Made by a program: the position numbers and the translations under genes. A stretch of 64,000 nucleotides of DNA from Pseudoalteromonas sp. P1-25 (GTDB lineage: Bacteria > Pseudomonadota > Gammaproteobacteria > Enterobacterales > Alteromonadaceae). How positions within the stretch are numbered: position 1 is the first letter of the stretch; the number at the start of each line of letters is the position of its first letter. Below the pieces are notes generated by a model that saw only the letters and a program-made list of their open reading frames with translations, was not told the DNA's origin and searched no databases. Location: the NCBI RefSeq assembly GCF_001401805.1, contig NZ_LKDW01000010.1, positions 1 through 64,000 on the forward strand, in the 5' to 3' direction. This document shows positions 17,237-26,566 of the stretch, in pieces.

Positions 17237-19648
17237 TTATTGTAAAGCTTTCTCAACAACAGGGTAATGATCCCAAACTTGTTTGTCGCTCAGTGAACGA
17301 ACTAATTTAATATACTCAGCGTGAGTCCATGCCAGTGGGGTTGCTGAATTAGTGCCCTCACCTAGCTTGTAACCTGCTTTATTTACGCCTACGCCATCCC
17401 ATACTTGCTCGGGTAACATAAGGCCGTTATTAGCAAATTGCTCTAAGCCTTTTACATAGCTGTTTTTAATCTGTGCTTGTTTAGCATCATTCAGAGCGTT
17501 GTTTGCATTCGCAGCTGCGATTTCGTAATGCCCGCGCTCACCGGTGAAAAATGGCCAAACACGACCGCGTTGACCTGGTGTGTTGCTACCACCTTCTGCA
17601 TAGTTGGTGCCTGTTATTTCATCTTCACCGTAGCCGTCGTTACCATAGCGGCGGTAGCCTGCAAATGTGCCGCTGCCATCGTCAAAGCTAAAGCTGTATC
17701 TAACTTGTAAGTTATCTTCAAGCGTTTCGTCATCGTACTCTGGCAGTGTTTTAACAATGCTTTCGTCGTTAGCATCGCGAACGCCATAGCGTACTAGCTC
17801 TAAAAAACCGCCATCTAAAATTTGCTTTTTATTAAACCCTTCGCGGCCATTATTAGCGTTAATTTTAGTGTTTGAGTTTGCATCGGTATCTTGGCCTATA
17901 CGAATAAAGTATTCGCCATCGCTATTCTCGCCTTTTAAGTTACCTTCGGTAGTAAACATGTGCGATTCAATATCGTTGCTGTATTTTTTAGCCGTAGCAA
18001 GGTAGCGCTTTGCGTTTTTATCATCGCCACTAAGCGTTGCAATATCGCTTGCGGTAATAAGGCCAGCGACTATTGCTGCAGTTGTTGAAGGGGAGTAACC
18101 TTCTTGCTCTTCCCAGCGCTCTTGCTGTGTTGCCGGTGGTGTAATTTGTGTGTCGTTCCACAAAATTTTAGTAAGCCCGCCATCTACTAAAAAATCAGCC
18201 GCGGGTTTTAACATTTTGCCGTACCAACTTTTTAGCTCTTCATCGCTAAGTACATTGGCCTTGTGTAACTTCCAGGCAAGCATTATAGGCATAGCTGTTT
18301 GGTCAAGCTGTACGCCTACCCATTCTAGTTCACCATCTACATGTGTTTTTTGTAAAAACCAGCCTGTATCGCCTTTATTGCCCGGCGTTTTGCTGTTTAC
18401 TTGTACTTTTTCAAGGTATTCGAATGCTGTTTTTGCTGTGGCAGTATCGCCAAGCGCCATAAATGCCATGGCTACTTGATAAAAATCGCGCACCCACACC
18501 GCTTTATAACCTGTAGAACCCTCTTTAGCAGATACCGTTTCGCCCCATGGATTAGATAGAGAAGCAATTAATGCCCCTGCGTGTGTTTTATCTTCTTGAG
18601 CTTTTAATACCATGGCACTGGTGTATAAAAGCTTGCCGTTATCGGCGGTTTGCTCGACCATGCTATTGAGCGGCTTTAAGCTTTGTAAGTAATCTTGCCA
18701 GCCCAGCGCTTCCCCTTTTCCGTTATAGTGTTCAAGTACTGTTTGATACCCTTTTGCTAAGCTTTTTTTACCTTCATTGAAACTTTGCTGCTGCGTTTTG
18801 CCAAAGCTTAGAGCCAAATCAAAGGTGGTATTTGCGCTTATTTCACCAAGCTCTGCCAACATACTTACGTTACCAGCAGATTCGCCAGTATTTGTGTATT
18901 GGTTTTTTATAGATTGCGTTGTTTTAAGCGCGTTAATACCATCGCTTTCACCTGTAAAGCCCACTGTTTTAGCTTTAAATGGGGTTGCTGATTGAAGTGA
19001 TAAATAGTTATCGTCTTCCCATGCAACGAGGCCGTGATCTGTTGTTTTAGCAAAGTCACCTAAGCCGTTGTTGTTAATGTACGGATTAACAGACACATAC
19101 GCTTTTAGCCCTTCAAGCTCAGTATTAAATATGCTACGTACAAACAGGGTTTGCCCGTCAGGGTCGGTAAATATGTGTTTTTCTAGGCTAAAGCGGCCTT
19201 GTTTATCAGTGCTTGTTACTTTATAAGCAAGCGAAAGTGGGCGACCTTGTGCATCTTTATATAAATAATCTATGGTGACATCTAATTCATCAGCTTCACT
19301 AACGGTAAAGTCTTTACCTGTAACAACAAATTGCATGTCTTTAATTTGTGCTTGGTGAATAAGCCCAAACATGGTTTCGGTGATCATACCTTTAGCAATT
19401 GAAAACCATACTTTAGATACATCACCCGTTGCAGCTGCATCCGTATATTGACCGTTTTGGTATTGTTCAAAAGATGTACCAATACCTGTTTTACCTGCAT
19501 AAGACCAAAACGGCTCTGCACCTGGGGCACCAGGTGCCGATGTAACTTGTGCAGCGGTAGTTTCATCAGTCGTGCTTGTGTTTTGAGCGCCACAAGCCGT
19601 TAAACCTAACGTTAAAAGTGAGGCGGTGATAAGGTTGTATTTTCTCAT
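17237..19648 (-). CDS. GH15 glucan 1,4-alpha-glucosidase lipoprotein
   Basis: The enzyme is expected to release beta-glucose from the ends of starch fragments. The 803-residue product starts with a lipoprotein signal (LTLGLTAC, Cys19), so it is probably attached to the envelope, facing periplasm or outside. An N-terminal beta-sandwich of the glucodextranase type (about 40-320) precedes the alpha-barrel catalytic domain. Catalytic-region motifs are WEEQEGYSPSTTAAIVAGL and, near the end, LPEQVWDG. AAGGA precedes the start. It is the last gene of the GH13-MFS-GH15 operon, 9 bases after the transporter. Confidence 0.92.
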   Translation of the reverse strand: MRKYNLITASLLTLGLTACGAQNTSTTDETTAAQVTSAPGAPGAEPFWSYAGKTGIGTSFEQYQNGQYTDAAATGDVSKVWFSIAKGMITETMFGLIHQAQIKDMQFVVTGKDFTVSEADELDVTIDYLYKDAQGRPLSLAYKVTSTDKQGRFSLEKHIFTDPDGQTLFVRSIFNTELEGLKAYVSVNPYINNNGLGDFAKTTDHGLVAWEDDNYLSLQSATPFKAKTVGFTGESDGINALKTTQSIKNQYTNTGESAGNVSMLAELGEISANTTFDLALSFGKTQQQSFNEGKKSLAKGYQTVLEHYNGKGEALGWQDYLQSLKPLNSMVEQTADNGKLLYTSAMVLKAQEDKTHAGALIASLSNPWGETVSAKEGSTGYKAVWVRDFYQVAMAFMALGDTATAKTAFEYLEKVQVNSKTPGNKGDTGWFLQKTHVDGELEWVGVQLDQTAMPIMLAWKLHKANVLSDEELKSWYGKMLKPAADFLVDGGLTKILWNDTQITPPATQQERWEEQEGYSPSTTAAIVAGLITASDIATLSGDDKNAKRYLATAKKYSNDIESHMFTTEGNLKGENSDGEYFIRIGQDTDANSNTKINANNGREGFNKKQILDGGFLELVRYGVRDANDESIVKTLPEYDDETLEDNLQVRYSFSFDDGSGTFAGYRRYGNDGYGEDEITGTNYAEGGSNTPGQRGRVWPFFTGERGHYEIAAANANNALNDAKQAQIKNSYVKGLEQFANNGLMLPEQVWDGVGVNKAGYKLGEGTNSATPLAWTHAEYIKLVRSLSDKQVWDHYPVVEKALQ

Positions 19649-19657
19649 TGTGTGTCC

Positions 19658-21157
19658 TTAATTTGAATTTTTAACGCGCATTACAGCAATGCCGGCAACA
19701 ACAAACGAGGCTGCACCAATTAATAATGCGTAAATAGGCTGATTTGAAAATGCATGGCGTAAAATAAGCCCTAAAATACTGGCGGCAAGTAACTGAGGTA
19801 TAACTATAAAAAAGTTAAAAATACCCATGTAAACGCCCATTTTGTTACTCGGTAGAGCATTACTTAACATGGCGTAAGGCAGCGATAAAATAGACGCCCA
19901 AGCAAAGCCCACACCAATCATAGGAATAAGTAACATTTTAGGGTCTTGAATAAGCATAAAGCTTGCAAGCCCTAATGCGCCCAGTAATAAATTAAAACAA
20001 TGCGCGCCTTTTAACCCCATTTTTTTAACTAAAAACGGAATACACATAGCGGCAATAGCGGCAAAACCATTGTACGCGGCAAATAAAATGCCTACCCAGT
20101 CTGCACCATCGTTAAATGCTTGAGAGGTTGCATCGCTACTACCATAATGAAAGCTTGTAACTGCCGCCGTGGTATAAATCCACATGGCAAATAAAGTAAA
20201 CCAGCTAAAAAACTGCACCCAAGCAAGCTGTTTCATGGCCTCTGGCATGGTAAATACATCTTGTACTACTTGGTAAAAACCACCTTGTGTTTTATTGGCA
20301 CTTTTAAGTGCTGCTGCAATCCACTGCACAATACCGAACGCAAGTAAGCCACCAGCAAGTAGGTAAAGCTCTTTTTCAAGGGATAGCCCCATTACTAATG
20401 CAAGGGTTGCTAAACCCAGCACCAAAAAAATAATGGCCCCCTTATTAAAGTTAATATCAACCACGTTGCTTGTTGTAGGTTGAGCGCATTGTTTTTCAAA
20501 AGCCGCTAATTGCTCCGGGCTGTATTCTTTAGTTCGTGCCACGGTCCATAGCACGGCGACAAGTAACACCACCCCGCCCCAATAAAATGAGTATTTAACT
20601 GATTCAGGAATTTGCCCCGGTGCCGCGGTATTACTTACCTCAAACCAGTTGGTCATCATCCACGGTAACGCCGAGGCTAACACCGCACCAATACCAATAA
20701 AAAAGCTTTGTAAACCGTAACCTGTCGCACGTTGTTTTTCTGGTAGATTATCACCAACAAGCGCTCTAAATGGTTCCATGGTTACGTTGATTGACGCATC
20801 CATGATCCATAACATACCGGCGGCAATCCAAAGTGTTGGCGAGTGCGGCATAATAAACAACGAAAGCGTTGTGAGCACAGCCCCAACAAAAAAGAATGGA
20901 CGGCGACGACCAAAGCGCCCCCACGTTTTATCGCTCCAGTAACCAATAATAGGCTGTACAATCAACCCAGTTAGCGGTGCTGCAACCCATAAAATGGGAA
21001 TATCATCTACTTGTGCGCCTAATGTTTGAAATATACGGCTCACATTGCCGTTTTGTAGGGCAAAACCAAACTGTATGCCTAAAAAGCCAAAGCACATGTT
21101 CCATATCTGCCAAAAACTTAAATTTGGCTTATCGGTATTATTATTTTGATTATTCAT
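19658..21157 (-). CDS. SLC45-type MFS maltodextrin/sugar transporter
   Basis: This 499-residue inner-membrane protein has about 12 hydrophobic segments and the loop DKTWGRFGRRRP (76-87) typical of the GPH/SLC45 sugar:cation symporter branch. Its start overlaps the end of the GH13 gene by 8 bases with AAGG inside that gene, so translation is probably coupled. By context it carries maltose or short maltodextrins from the periplasm to the cytoplasm. Sucrose or glucose are less likely because every neighbour acts on alpha-1,4-glucans. Confidence 0.88.
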   Translation of the reverse strand: MNNQNNNTDKPNLSFWQIWNMCFGFLGIQFGFALQNGNVSRIFQTLGAQVDDIPILWVAAPLTGLIVQPIIGYWSDKTWGRFGRRRPFFFVGAVLTTLSLFIMPHSPTLWIAAGMLWIMDASINVTMEPFRALVGDNLPEKQRATGYGLQSFFIGIGAVLASALPWMMTNWFEVSNTAAPGQIPESVKYSFYWGGVVLLVAVLWTVARTKEYSPEQLAAFEKQCAQPTTSNVVDINFNKGAIIFLVLGLATLALVMGLSLEKELYLLAGGLLAFGIVQWIAAALKSANKTQGGFYQVVQDVFTMPEAMKQLAWVQFFSWFTLFAMWIYTTAAVTSFHYGSSDATSQAFNDGADWVGILFAAYNGFAAIAAMCIPFLVKKMGLKGAHCFNLLLGALGLASFMLIQDPKMLLIPMIGVGFAWASILSLPYAMLSNALPSNKMGVYMGIFNFFIVIPQLLAASILGLILRHAFSNQPIYALLIGAASFVVAGIAVMRVKNSN

Positions 21158-23009
21158 TATTAGCCTTATTTATTAATACTGCGCTGCTAAATGCATCAAG
21201 TGTGAGGTTAAATGTAGCGCCTTGCGTATGAGCTTTAAGCTCGGTGGTGTGATTCTCAAGTAAATCATTTAATAGCGTATTTTCACTCATTGCAGCTAAT
21301 TGTGCCTTTGATACATTAACTGTAATTGTTTGTGGCTGCTCGCTGAAGTTACTTAACACATACACACTTTGCTGACCTAAAGAGCGGGTAAAACCAACAA
21401 CGCGCTCACTGCCTTCAAGTTTAAGAGGTGACATCTCTCCTCCCACTACAGCGGGTAATTTATTAAGTGACATAACCGCTTTGTAGTAATCACGAAGTGC
21501 GACTTGATCGGCGCTTAAATTAGCCCCATCAAATTTTCCGTTATTCATCCATGCTTGGTGCGCAGGTACGCCAATGTAATCAAAGATACTGGTACGTGTC
21601 GGCGTTCCAAACCCTGCGTTTTCAGAGCCATCCTCTCCCACGTCCTGACCAAAATATAAGAGGGTTGGCGAACGGCTGATCAAACTAGAGACAACTAAAG
21701 CAGGTTTACCCCACTGGGCATTACCGGCAAAGTCTGGGCTGGCGATACGTTGTTCGTCGTGATTTTCTAAAAAATGCAGCATGTGCTGCTCTATGTCGAG
21801 CACACTTTGATGCGCCTCAAAAATACTATTGGCGGGTTGTTTTAGTTGCATTATTGCTTTTAAGGTATCGTAAAAGCCGACCTTATCGTAAAGGTAATCC
21901 ATTTTACCTTGTTGAATATACGCTCGGTACATTAACGGGTTATATACTTCGGCCAATAAAAAGGCGTCGCTTTTTTGCATTTTTATTGATGAATTTAAAA
22001 AGCTCCAAAATTCAACCGGTACCATTTCGGCCATGTCGAACCTAAAGCCATCTACCCCTTTGTCTAGCCAAAAAAGCGCAATATCTCTAAATTTGTACCA
22101 GCTATCTGGTAGCTCTTTATCTTGCCAAAACGCATAATGGGCATGGTAATCCTTGTCTTTATAGTCGTTGGGCAGCTGAGCAAAATCGAAACTACCATCT
22201 GGCTTAACACCATAATTTACTTTTACTGTTTCGTACCAGTCGTTAATATCGGGTTTTGGTGCACGGGCACCGTTACCTGTCCATTTAGCAGGCGTTTCAT
22301 CAAAAAAGCCATCTGCAAGAGGGTGAGCCTTTCCACCTAGCGCGGTGTAGGTTGTAGAGGTAGGTACTTGAAATGACTGACCCGGCACATAATAAAAGTT
22401 GTTATTTTTATCGTACGTTTTGCTGGTGTCGTCTTGCGCGCCGAAATCCTCTACGCCTTTAGGCTTTCCAAGTGATTGATAATTTCGGGCAACATGGTTA
22501 GGCACTATATCAATAATGACTTTCATACCGTGACTATGTGTACGCTCTATAAGTGCAGTAAATTCATCCATGCGGTTTGATACGTTAACGGCTAAATCGG
22601 GGTTAACGTCGTAGTAATCTTTAATCGCGTACGGTGAACCCGCGCGGCCTTTTACTACATCGGGGTCATCTTGTGAAATACCGTATTCGGTATAATCGCC
22701 AACTAGGGCGTGGTGTAACACACCAGTATACCAAACATGCGTGGTACCAAGTTCTTTAATGCCTTTAAGCGCTGCGTCGTTAAAGTCGACAAATTTACCT
22801 ACACCGTTTTGCTCTTTAGTGCCCCAAGGCACATTGGCTGTTTCGGTATTACCAAACAACCGAGTAAATACTTGATATACAACCGGCTTGGTAAGCTCAT
22901 TTTGCGTGTGTACAGGTGTTTGCTGTTGTTCAGGTTTGTTATTTTCTGAACACCCAGTTGTAACAAGTAAGCTGCACAGTACTGCGGATACATAAACGGA
23001 TTTTTTCAT
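21150..23009 (-). CDS. GH13 alpha-amylase-family lipoprotein
   Basis: The 619-residue product has a lipoprotein signal (LLVTTGC, Cys20) and an alpha-amylase barrel. Active-site regions are IIDIVPNHVAR, GFRFDMAEMVPVEFW (nucleophile Asp), LLAEVYNP (acid Glu) and FLENHDEQRIASP (third Asp), followed by a C-terminal beta domain. It probably cuts maltodextrins at the envelope before uptake. First gene of the three-gene operon with the MFS and GH15 genes; an operator-like palindrome lies about 70 bases upstream. Confidence 0.92.
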   Translation of the reverse strand: MKKSVYVSAVLCSLLVTTGCSENNKPEQQQTPVHTQNELTKPVVYQVFTRLFGNTETANVPWGTKEQNGVGKFVDFNDAALKGIKELGTTHVWYTGVLHHALVGDYTEYGISQDDPDVVKGRAGSPYAIKDYYDVNPDLAVNVSNRMDEFTALIERTHSHGMKVIIDIVPNHVARNYQSLGKPKGVEDFGAQDDTSKTYDKNNNFYYVPGQSFQVPTSTTYTALGGKAHPLADGFFDETPAKWTGNGARAPKPDINDWYETVKVNYGVKPDGSFDFAQLPNDYKDKDYHAHYAFWQDKELPDSWYKFRDIALFWLDKGVDGFRFDMAEMVPVEFWSFLNSSIKMQKSDAFLLAEVYNPLMYRAYIQQGKMDYLYDKVGFYDTLKAIMQLKQPANSIFEAHQSVLDIEQHMLHFLENHDEQRIASPDFAGNAQWGKPALVVSSLISRSPTLLYFGQDVGEDGSENAGFGTPTRTSIFDYIGVPAHQAWMNNGKFDGANLSADQVALRDYYKAVMSLNKLPAVVGGEMSPLKLEGSERVVGFTRSLGQQSVYVLSNFSEQPQTITVNVSKAQLAAMSENTLLNDLLENHTTELKAHTQGATFNLTLDAFSSAVLINKANNE

Positions 23010-23076
23010 TGCGTGTCTTTTGTCAGTATTGTTATTAACTTTATACTAAAGATTACTGCAGCAACCATACAGTTGC

Positions 23077-23090
23077 TGCATACGTATTCA
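23077..23090. promoter_or_regulatory. MalR-like operator before the GH13-MFS-GH15 operon
   Basis: TGCATACGTATTCA differs at one position from the perfect palindrome at 29887-29900. It lies 68 bases upstream of the GH13 start, in the 86-bp gap after the previous gene. Confidence 0.75.
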
Positions 23091-23095
23091 GGTCA

Positions 23096-24952
23096 CTATT
23101 GTGGCGTATTTATAACGAGTACCGTTGCGCTCATCGCTGGTAATTCAATGGTTTTGCCAAGCTTTTGTGTTTTTTGAGTAAATAAATTAAATGCTGTTGT
23201 GCTGTTAGGCATCACCTCTTGCATATACCCAATATTTTTTTGTAGCGTTTGCGTGTTTTTATTCATAAATACCAACACTGTTTGCTCGTCGCTAATACGC
23301 GCATAACTATAGACCCCTTGTTGAGGCGTAAAATGTACGAGTTTACCTTTATCTAATGCTGAGCTATTTTTTCTGAAGTTAAGCAGCGTACTAATGGTGT
23401 TATGCATCTCTTTTTGCTGTTTTGTTAAACCCTCTTTGGTAAAGGCATTACGTGTTTGCCCTTCAAATCCACCTGGGAAATCGATTCTAATATCACCATG
23501 GTCTTTACTGGGGGTGTTATCTAATAGCACTTCCGTACCGTAATACATTTGCGGTATACCACGGGTGGTTAAAAACAAGGTCATTGCCATTTTAGTTTTA
23601 GCTACATCTTGGCCAAGTTCAGTGTAAACACGGCTCATATCGTGGTTATCGGCAAATACCATAATGTTATTGGTATCAGGGTATAAAAAGTCATTCGCTA
23701 ACGATTCATATACTTTAACCCAGCCCGTGTTCCAGCTCTCATCTTCATTTAGGGCTTGAATTACCGACTCTTGCAACGAAAAGTCCATCACGCTTGGTAA
23801 GCTTGATGTATAGCCATCTTGATTATGCTTACCACGTTGCCAGTAAGAGGCAATAGCAGGGTTAGACGTCCACTCTTCGCCAACAATATTAAAGTCTGGG
23901 TACTCTTGCATTATGGCTTTTGTCCAATCACTCAAAAATGCTTTATCTGAATATGAATAGGTATCGACACGTATGCCGCTTAAATCGGCGTATTCTATCC
24001 ACCAAATCGCATTTTGAATTAAGTATTCACTTACCAGTGGTTGGCGCTGATTTAAATCAGGCATGGTTTCTACAAACCAACCATCGTTAAACTGGCGTTT
24101 GTCGTATTCACTGGCGTGTGGGTCTTGTATGGTTTGGCGTGCATGGCTGGTGGCATTTTTGCCTTTATTAAACTCACCATTAAAGTTAATCCAATCTTTA
24201 GTGGGTTTATCTTTAACCCATGTATGCTCAGAGCCAAAATGGTTAAGGACCATATCCATAACCAGACCTATCCCCTGCTCTTTTGCTTTTACTGATAGCG
24301 TTTTGTATAACTGGTTTGAGCCCATACGCGGGTCAACTTTATAAAAGTCTGTAATTGCATAACCATGATAAGAATAGTTAGGCATGTTGTTTTCAAGCAC
24401 TGGGGTTAACCAAAGCTGTGTAACACCTAAATCGTTTAAATACGGTAGTGCGTTTATAACGCCCTGAATATCACCACCGTGGCGCCCCCCTTTTATGCTC
24501 GGGTTTGCTGCTTCTAACATGCTAGGGACGGTATCGTTTTGTTTGTCACCATTAGCAAAACGATCAGGGTTAATTAAATAAAGCGTATCAGCTGATGTAA
24601 ACCCTTGACGCCGTGCGCTGTTTTTATCTCGTTCAAGAAGTGGAAACTCAAAGTTATTGCTTGTTTCGCTGCTATTAAATTCAAGTGTTCCGGCTTTAGC
24701 TTCGTCGGTAATGGTAATATTTAAAAATACATAATTTGGATTATCTGTACGGGTTATTTTATTTAACTTAACGCCGTTGTATTTAGCTAATTTAATTTGC
24801 TCGTTTGCAATGTTTTGCTCATGCACCATGATGGTTATGGTATTTTTGTTCATGCCAACCCACCAATTAGCGGGCTCAACGTCAAGTGCGTAGCTAATGG
24901 TTGGTAAAGTACAGGCACTTACAAGTAAAAGTTTATTTAAAAGTTGCATCAT
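23096..24952 (-). CDS. periplasmic cyclomaltodextrinase/neopullulanase-type GH13 enzyme
   Basis: The 618-residue product has a cleavable signal (KLLLVSACTLPTISYA), then an N-terminal beta domain of the cyclomaltodextrinase type (VEPANWWVGM, about 20-120), the barrel, and a C-terminal beta domain. Catalytic regions are GLVMDMVLNHFG, SGIRVDTYSYSD (nucleophile), FNIVGEEW (acid) and MVFADNHDMSR. It resembles SusA-like enzymes that open cyclodextrins or trim pullulan and maltodextrin in the periplasm. The start codon overlaps the stop of the halogenase-like gene (TGATG), so the two are translated together. Confidence 0.92.
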   Translation of the reverse strand: MMQLLNKLLLVSACTLPTISYALDVEPANWWVGMNKNTITIMVHEQNIANEQIKLAKYNGVKLNKITRTDNPNYVFLNITITDEAKAGTLEFNSSETSNNFEFPLLERDKNSARRQGFTSADTLYLINPDRFANGDKQNDTVPSMLEAANPSIKGGRHGGDIQGVINALPYLNDLGVTQLWLTPVLENNMPNYSYHGYAITDFYKVDPRMGSNQLYKTLSVKAKEQGIGLVMDMVLNHFGSEHTWVKDKPTKDWINFNGEFNKGKNATSHARQTIQDPHASEYDKRQFNDGWFVETMPDLNQRQPLVSEYLIQNAIWWIEYADLSGIRVDTYSYSDKAFLSDWTKAIMQEYPDFNIVGEEWTSNPAIASYWQRGKHNQDGYTSSLPSVMDFSLQESVIQALNEDESWNTGWVKVYESLANDFLYPDTNNIMVFADNHDMSRVYTELGQDVAKTKMAMTLFLTTRGIPQMYYGTEVLLDNTPSKDHGDIRIDFPGGFEGQTRNAFTKEGLTKQQKEMHNTISTLLNFRKNSSALDKGKLVHFTPQQGVYSYARISDEQTVLVFMNKNTQTLQKNIGYMQEVMPNSTTAFNLFTQKTQKLGKTIELPAMSATVLVINTPQ

Positions 24953-26445
24953 CAGGCCTTTTTAATTTTTGCTAAAAATTCTTTATGAGTAGGTAGCTGT
25001 TCTACCGTTGAAGTGATCAAAGTATTTAATGTGGAAAATAAATCGTTAAGTTGTTCACTACTGAGTGAGTCAACAATACTGTTGTAATCTTCAGGGATAA
25101 GTCCTTGGCCTATAAATACTTGTTGCCAAGCAACTTCGGCAAATAATTCGTCGTTCTCGCGCACGACTTTGCCAGTTTCCTTAAATAACTCGAGCTTGTG
25201 GGCCAATGAGTCAGGTATGTCCATTTGCTTGCATTGTCGCCAAAATGGAGAGTCTTCTCGCTCAGTTAGCTTATAATGCAAAATTATAAAATCACGAATG
25301 TGTTCTATTTCAGTTACGCTTTGCCTATTAAATTCAGTAACTAACGCATCGCTAATCCCATTATGCGGAAACAACTTTATTAATCGGGTCACGGCGCTTT
25401 GTATTAAATGAATACTGGTTGACTCTAACGGCTCTAAAAAACCACTGGCAAGACCAACCGACACCACATTTCTGTGCCACTGTTTTAACCGCCGACCTGT
25501 TTTAAATTTTATAACACGTGGTGCTGTAATCAGTTCAGCTGACAAATTATTTAATAATAACTGCGTTGCCGCATCGTCAGATAAATAACGGCTACAGTAC
25601 ACCAAGCCGTTACCGATTCTGCTTTGCAGAGGTATTTGCCACTGCCAGCCCGCGCTGTGTGCAATTGAACGCGTGTAAGGTTTTAGCTCGTCTGTACCTT
25701 TTGACTGCACCGCCACCGCGCTATCACACGGTAAATAATGAGCCCAATCTACAAAACCTGTGTTAAGGGTTTGCTCTATTAATAAGGCGCGCTGGCCAGT
25801 AGCATCTATAAAAAGGTCACCGTTTATTTGCTGTGAGTTATCAAGGGTTAAAGATTTTATATTCCCTGATAGCGGACATTGTTCAACCTGCTCAATTTTG
25901 GCATCAACATGCTCAACACCACGTGCCACTGCGAGATTTTTTAAAAACTCAGCATATAAAGTGGCATCAAAGTGATAGGCATAACTCAAGCCGGGTAATT
26001 GCGTATTAGGAATGGTATTTAAGGGTGCAAACTTATGTTTTTTTGCTGCTTGGTAATTTAATGAAAAATCCCATAGGCTGTTTTCAGAGCCTGTAATTTT
26101 TCCTTTTATCCAAAAATTGTAAAAATCGCAAAAGGGGAAGTCTTTTCCAAATGAGCCAAAAGCATGCATGTAGCTATGAGAGGTGTTTTTCCAATTTTCG
26201 AACTCAATTCCTAATTTTATAGATGCATGTGTAGTGTTTATAAAATCTTGCTCGTTTATACCCAGTGCGTTGTTAAGTTGAATAATAGGCGGAATGGTCG
26301 CTTCACCCACGCCTATCGTGCCAATAGTGCTTGATTCTATAAGCGTTATTTTAATCACTTTACCTAACACTTTATTAAGCAAAGCAGCTGTTATCCACCC
26401 TGCCGTACCCCCACCAGCGATTACGACGTGTTTTATTGGTTTCAT
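24952..26445 (-). CDS. flavin-dependent tryptophan-halogenase-like protein
   Basis: The 497-residue product (start at MKPIKHVV; the upstream GTG has no ribosome-binding site) carries all hallmarks of flavin-dependent halogenases: the FAD loop GGGTAGW (11-17), a lysine at 77 in the position of the hypohalous-acid-binding lysine, GWQWQIP (WxWxIP, 266-272), and [12 protein letters not shown]. Real tryptophan halogenases chlorinate free tryptophan in antibiotic pathways. Here the gene sits between a TonB-dependent receptor and a periplasmic amylase, with no biosynthetic cluster. Relatives are common beside TonB receptors in polysaccharide loci, with no role I know. No signal peptide is seen. The substrate cannot be read from the sequence. 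Confidence 0.88.
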   Translation of the reverse strand: MKPIKHVVIAGGGTAGWITAALLNKVLGKVIKITLIESSTIGTIGVGEATIPPIIQLNNALGINEQDFINTTHASIKLGIEFENWKNTSHSYMHAFGSFGKDFPFCDFYNFWIKGKITGSENSLWDFSLNYQAAKKHKFAPLNTIPNTQLPGLSYAYHFDATLYAEFLKNLAVARGVEHVDAKIEQVEQCPLSGNIKSLTLDNSQQINGDLFIDATGQRALLIEQTLNTGFVDWAHYLPCDSAVAVQSKGTDELKPYTRSIAHSAGWQWQIPLQSRIGNGLVYCSRYLSDDAATQLLLNNLSAELITAPRVIKFKTGRRLKQWHRNVVSVGLASGFLEPLESTSIHLIQSAVTRLIKLFPHNGISDALVTEFNRQSVTEIEHIRDFIILHYKLTEREDSPFWRQCKQMDIPDSLAHKLELFKETGKVVRENDELFAEVAWQQVFIGQGLIPEDYNSIVDSLSSEQLNDLFSTLNTLITSTVEQLPTHKEFLAKIKKA

Positions 26446-26516
26446 AGTAGTGTCCACGTTTAGCCCCACAAAATGATTAGGTAATATTGCGGATTAATAT
26501 TAGATAAAGTAGCTAT

Positions 26517-26549
26517 AAAAAAGCCCTTGTAAAACAAATTACAAGGGCT
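26517..26549 (-). terminator. terminator or attenuator after the TonB receptor gene
   Basis: A perfect 11-bp stem (AGCCCTTGTAA/TTACAAGGGCT, 26522-26549) is followed on the minus strand by a T run. It lies 17 bases after the receptor stop and before the halogenase gene, so it probably lowers expression of the two downstream genes. Confidence 0.83.
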
Positions 26550-26566
26550 CCTACACACAACCTTTA

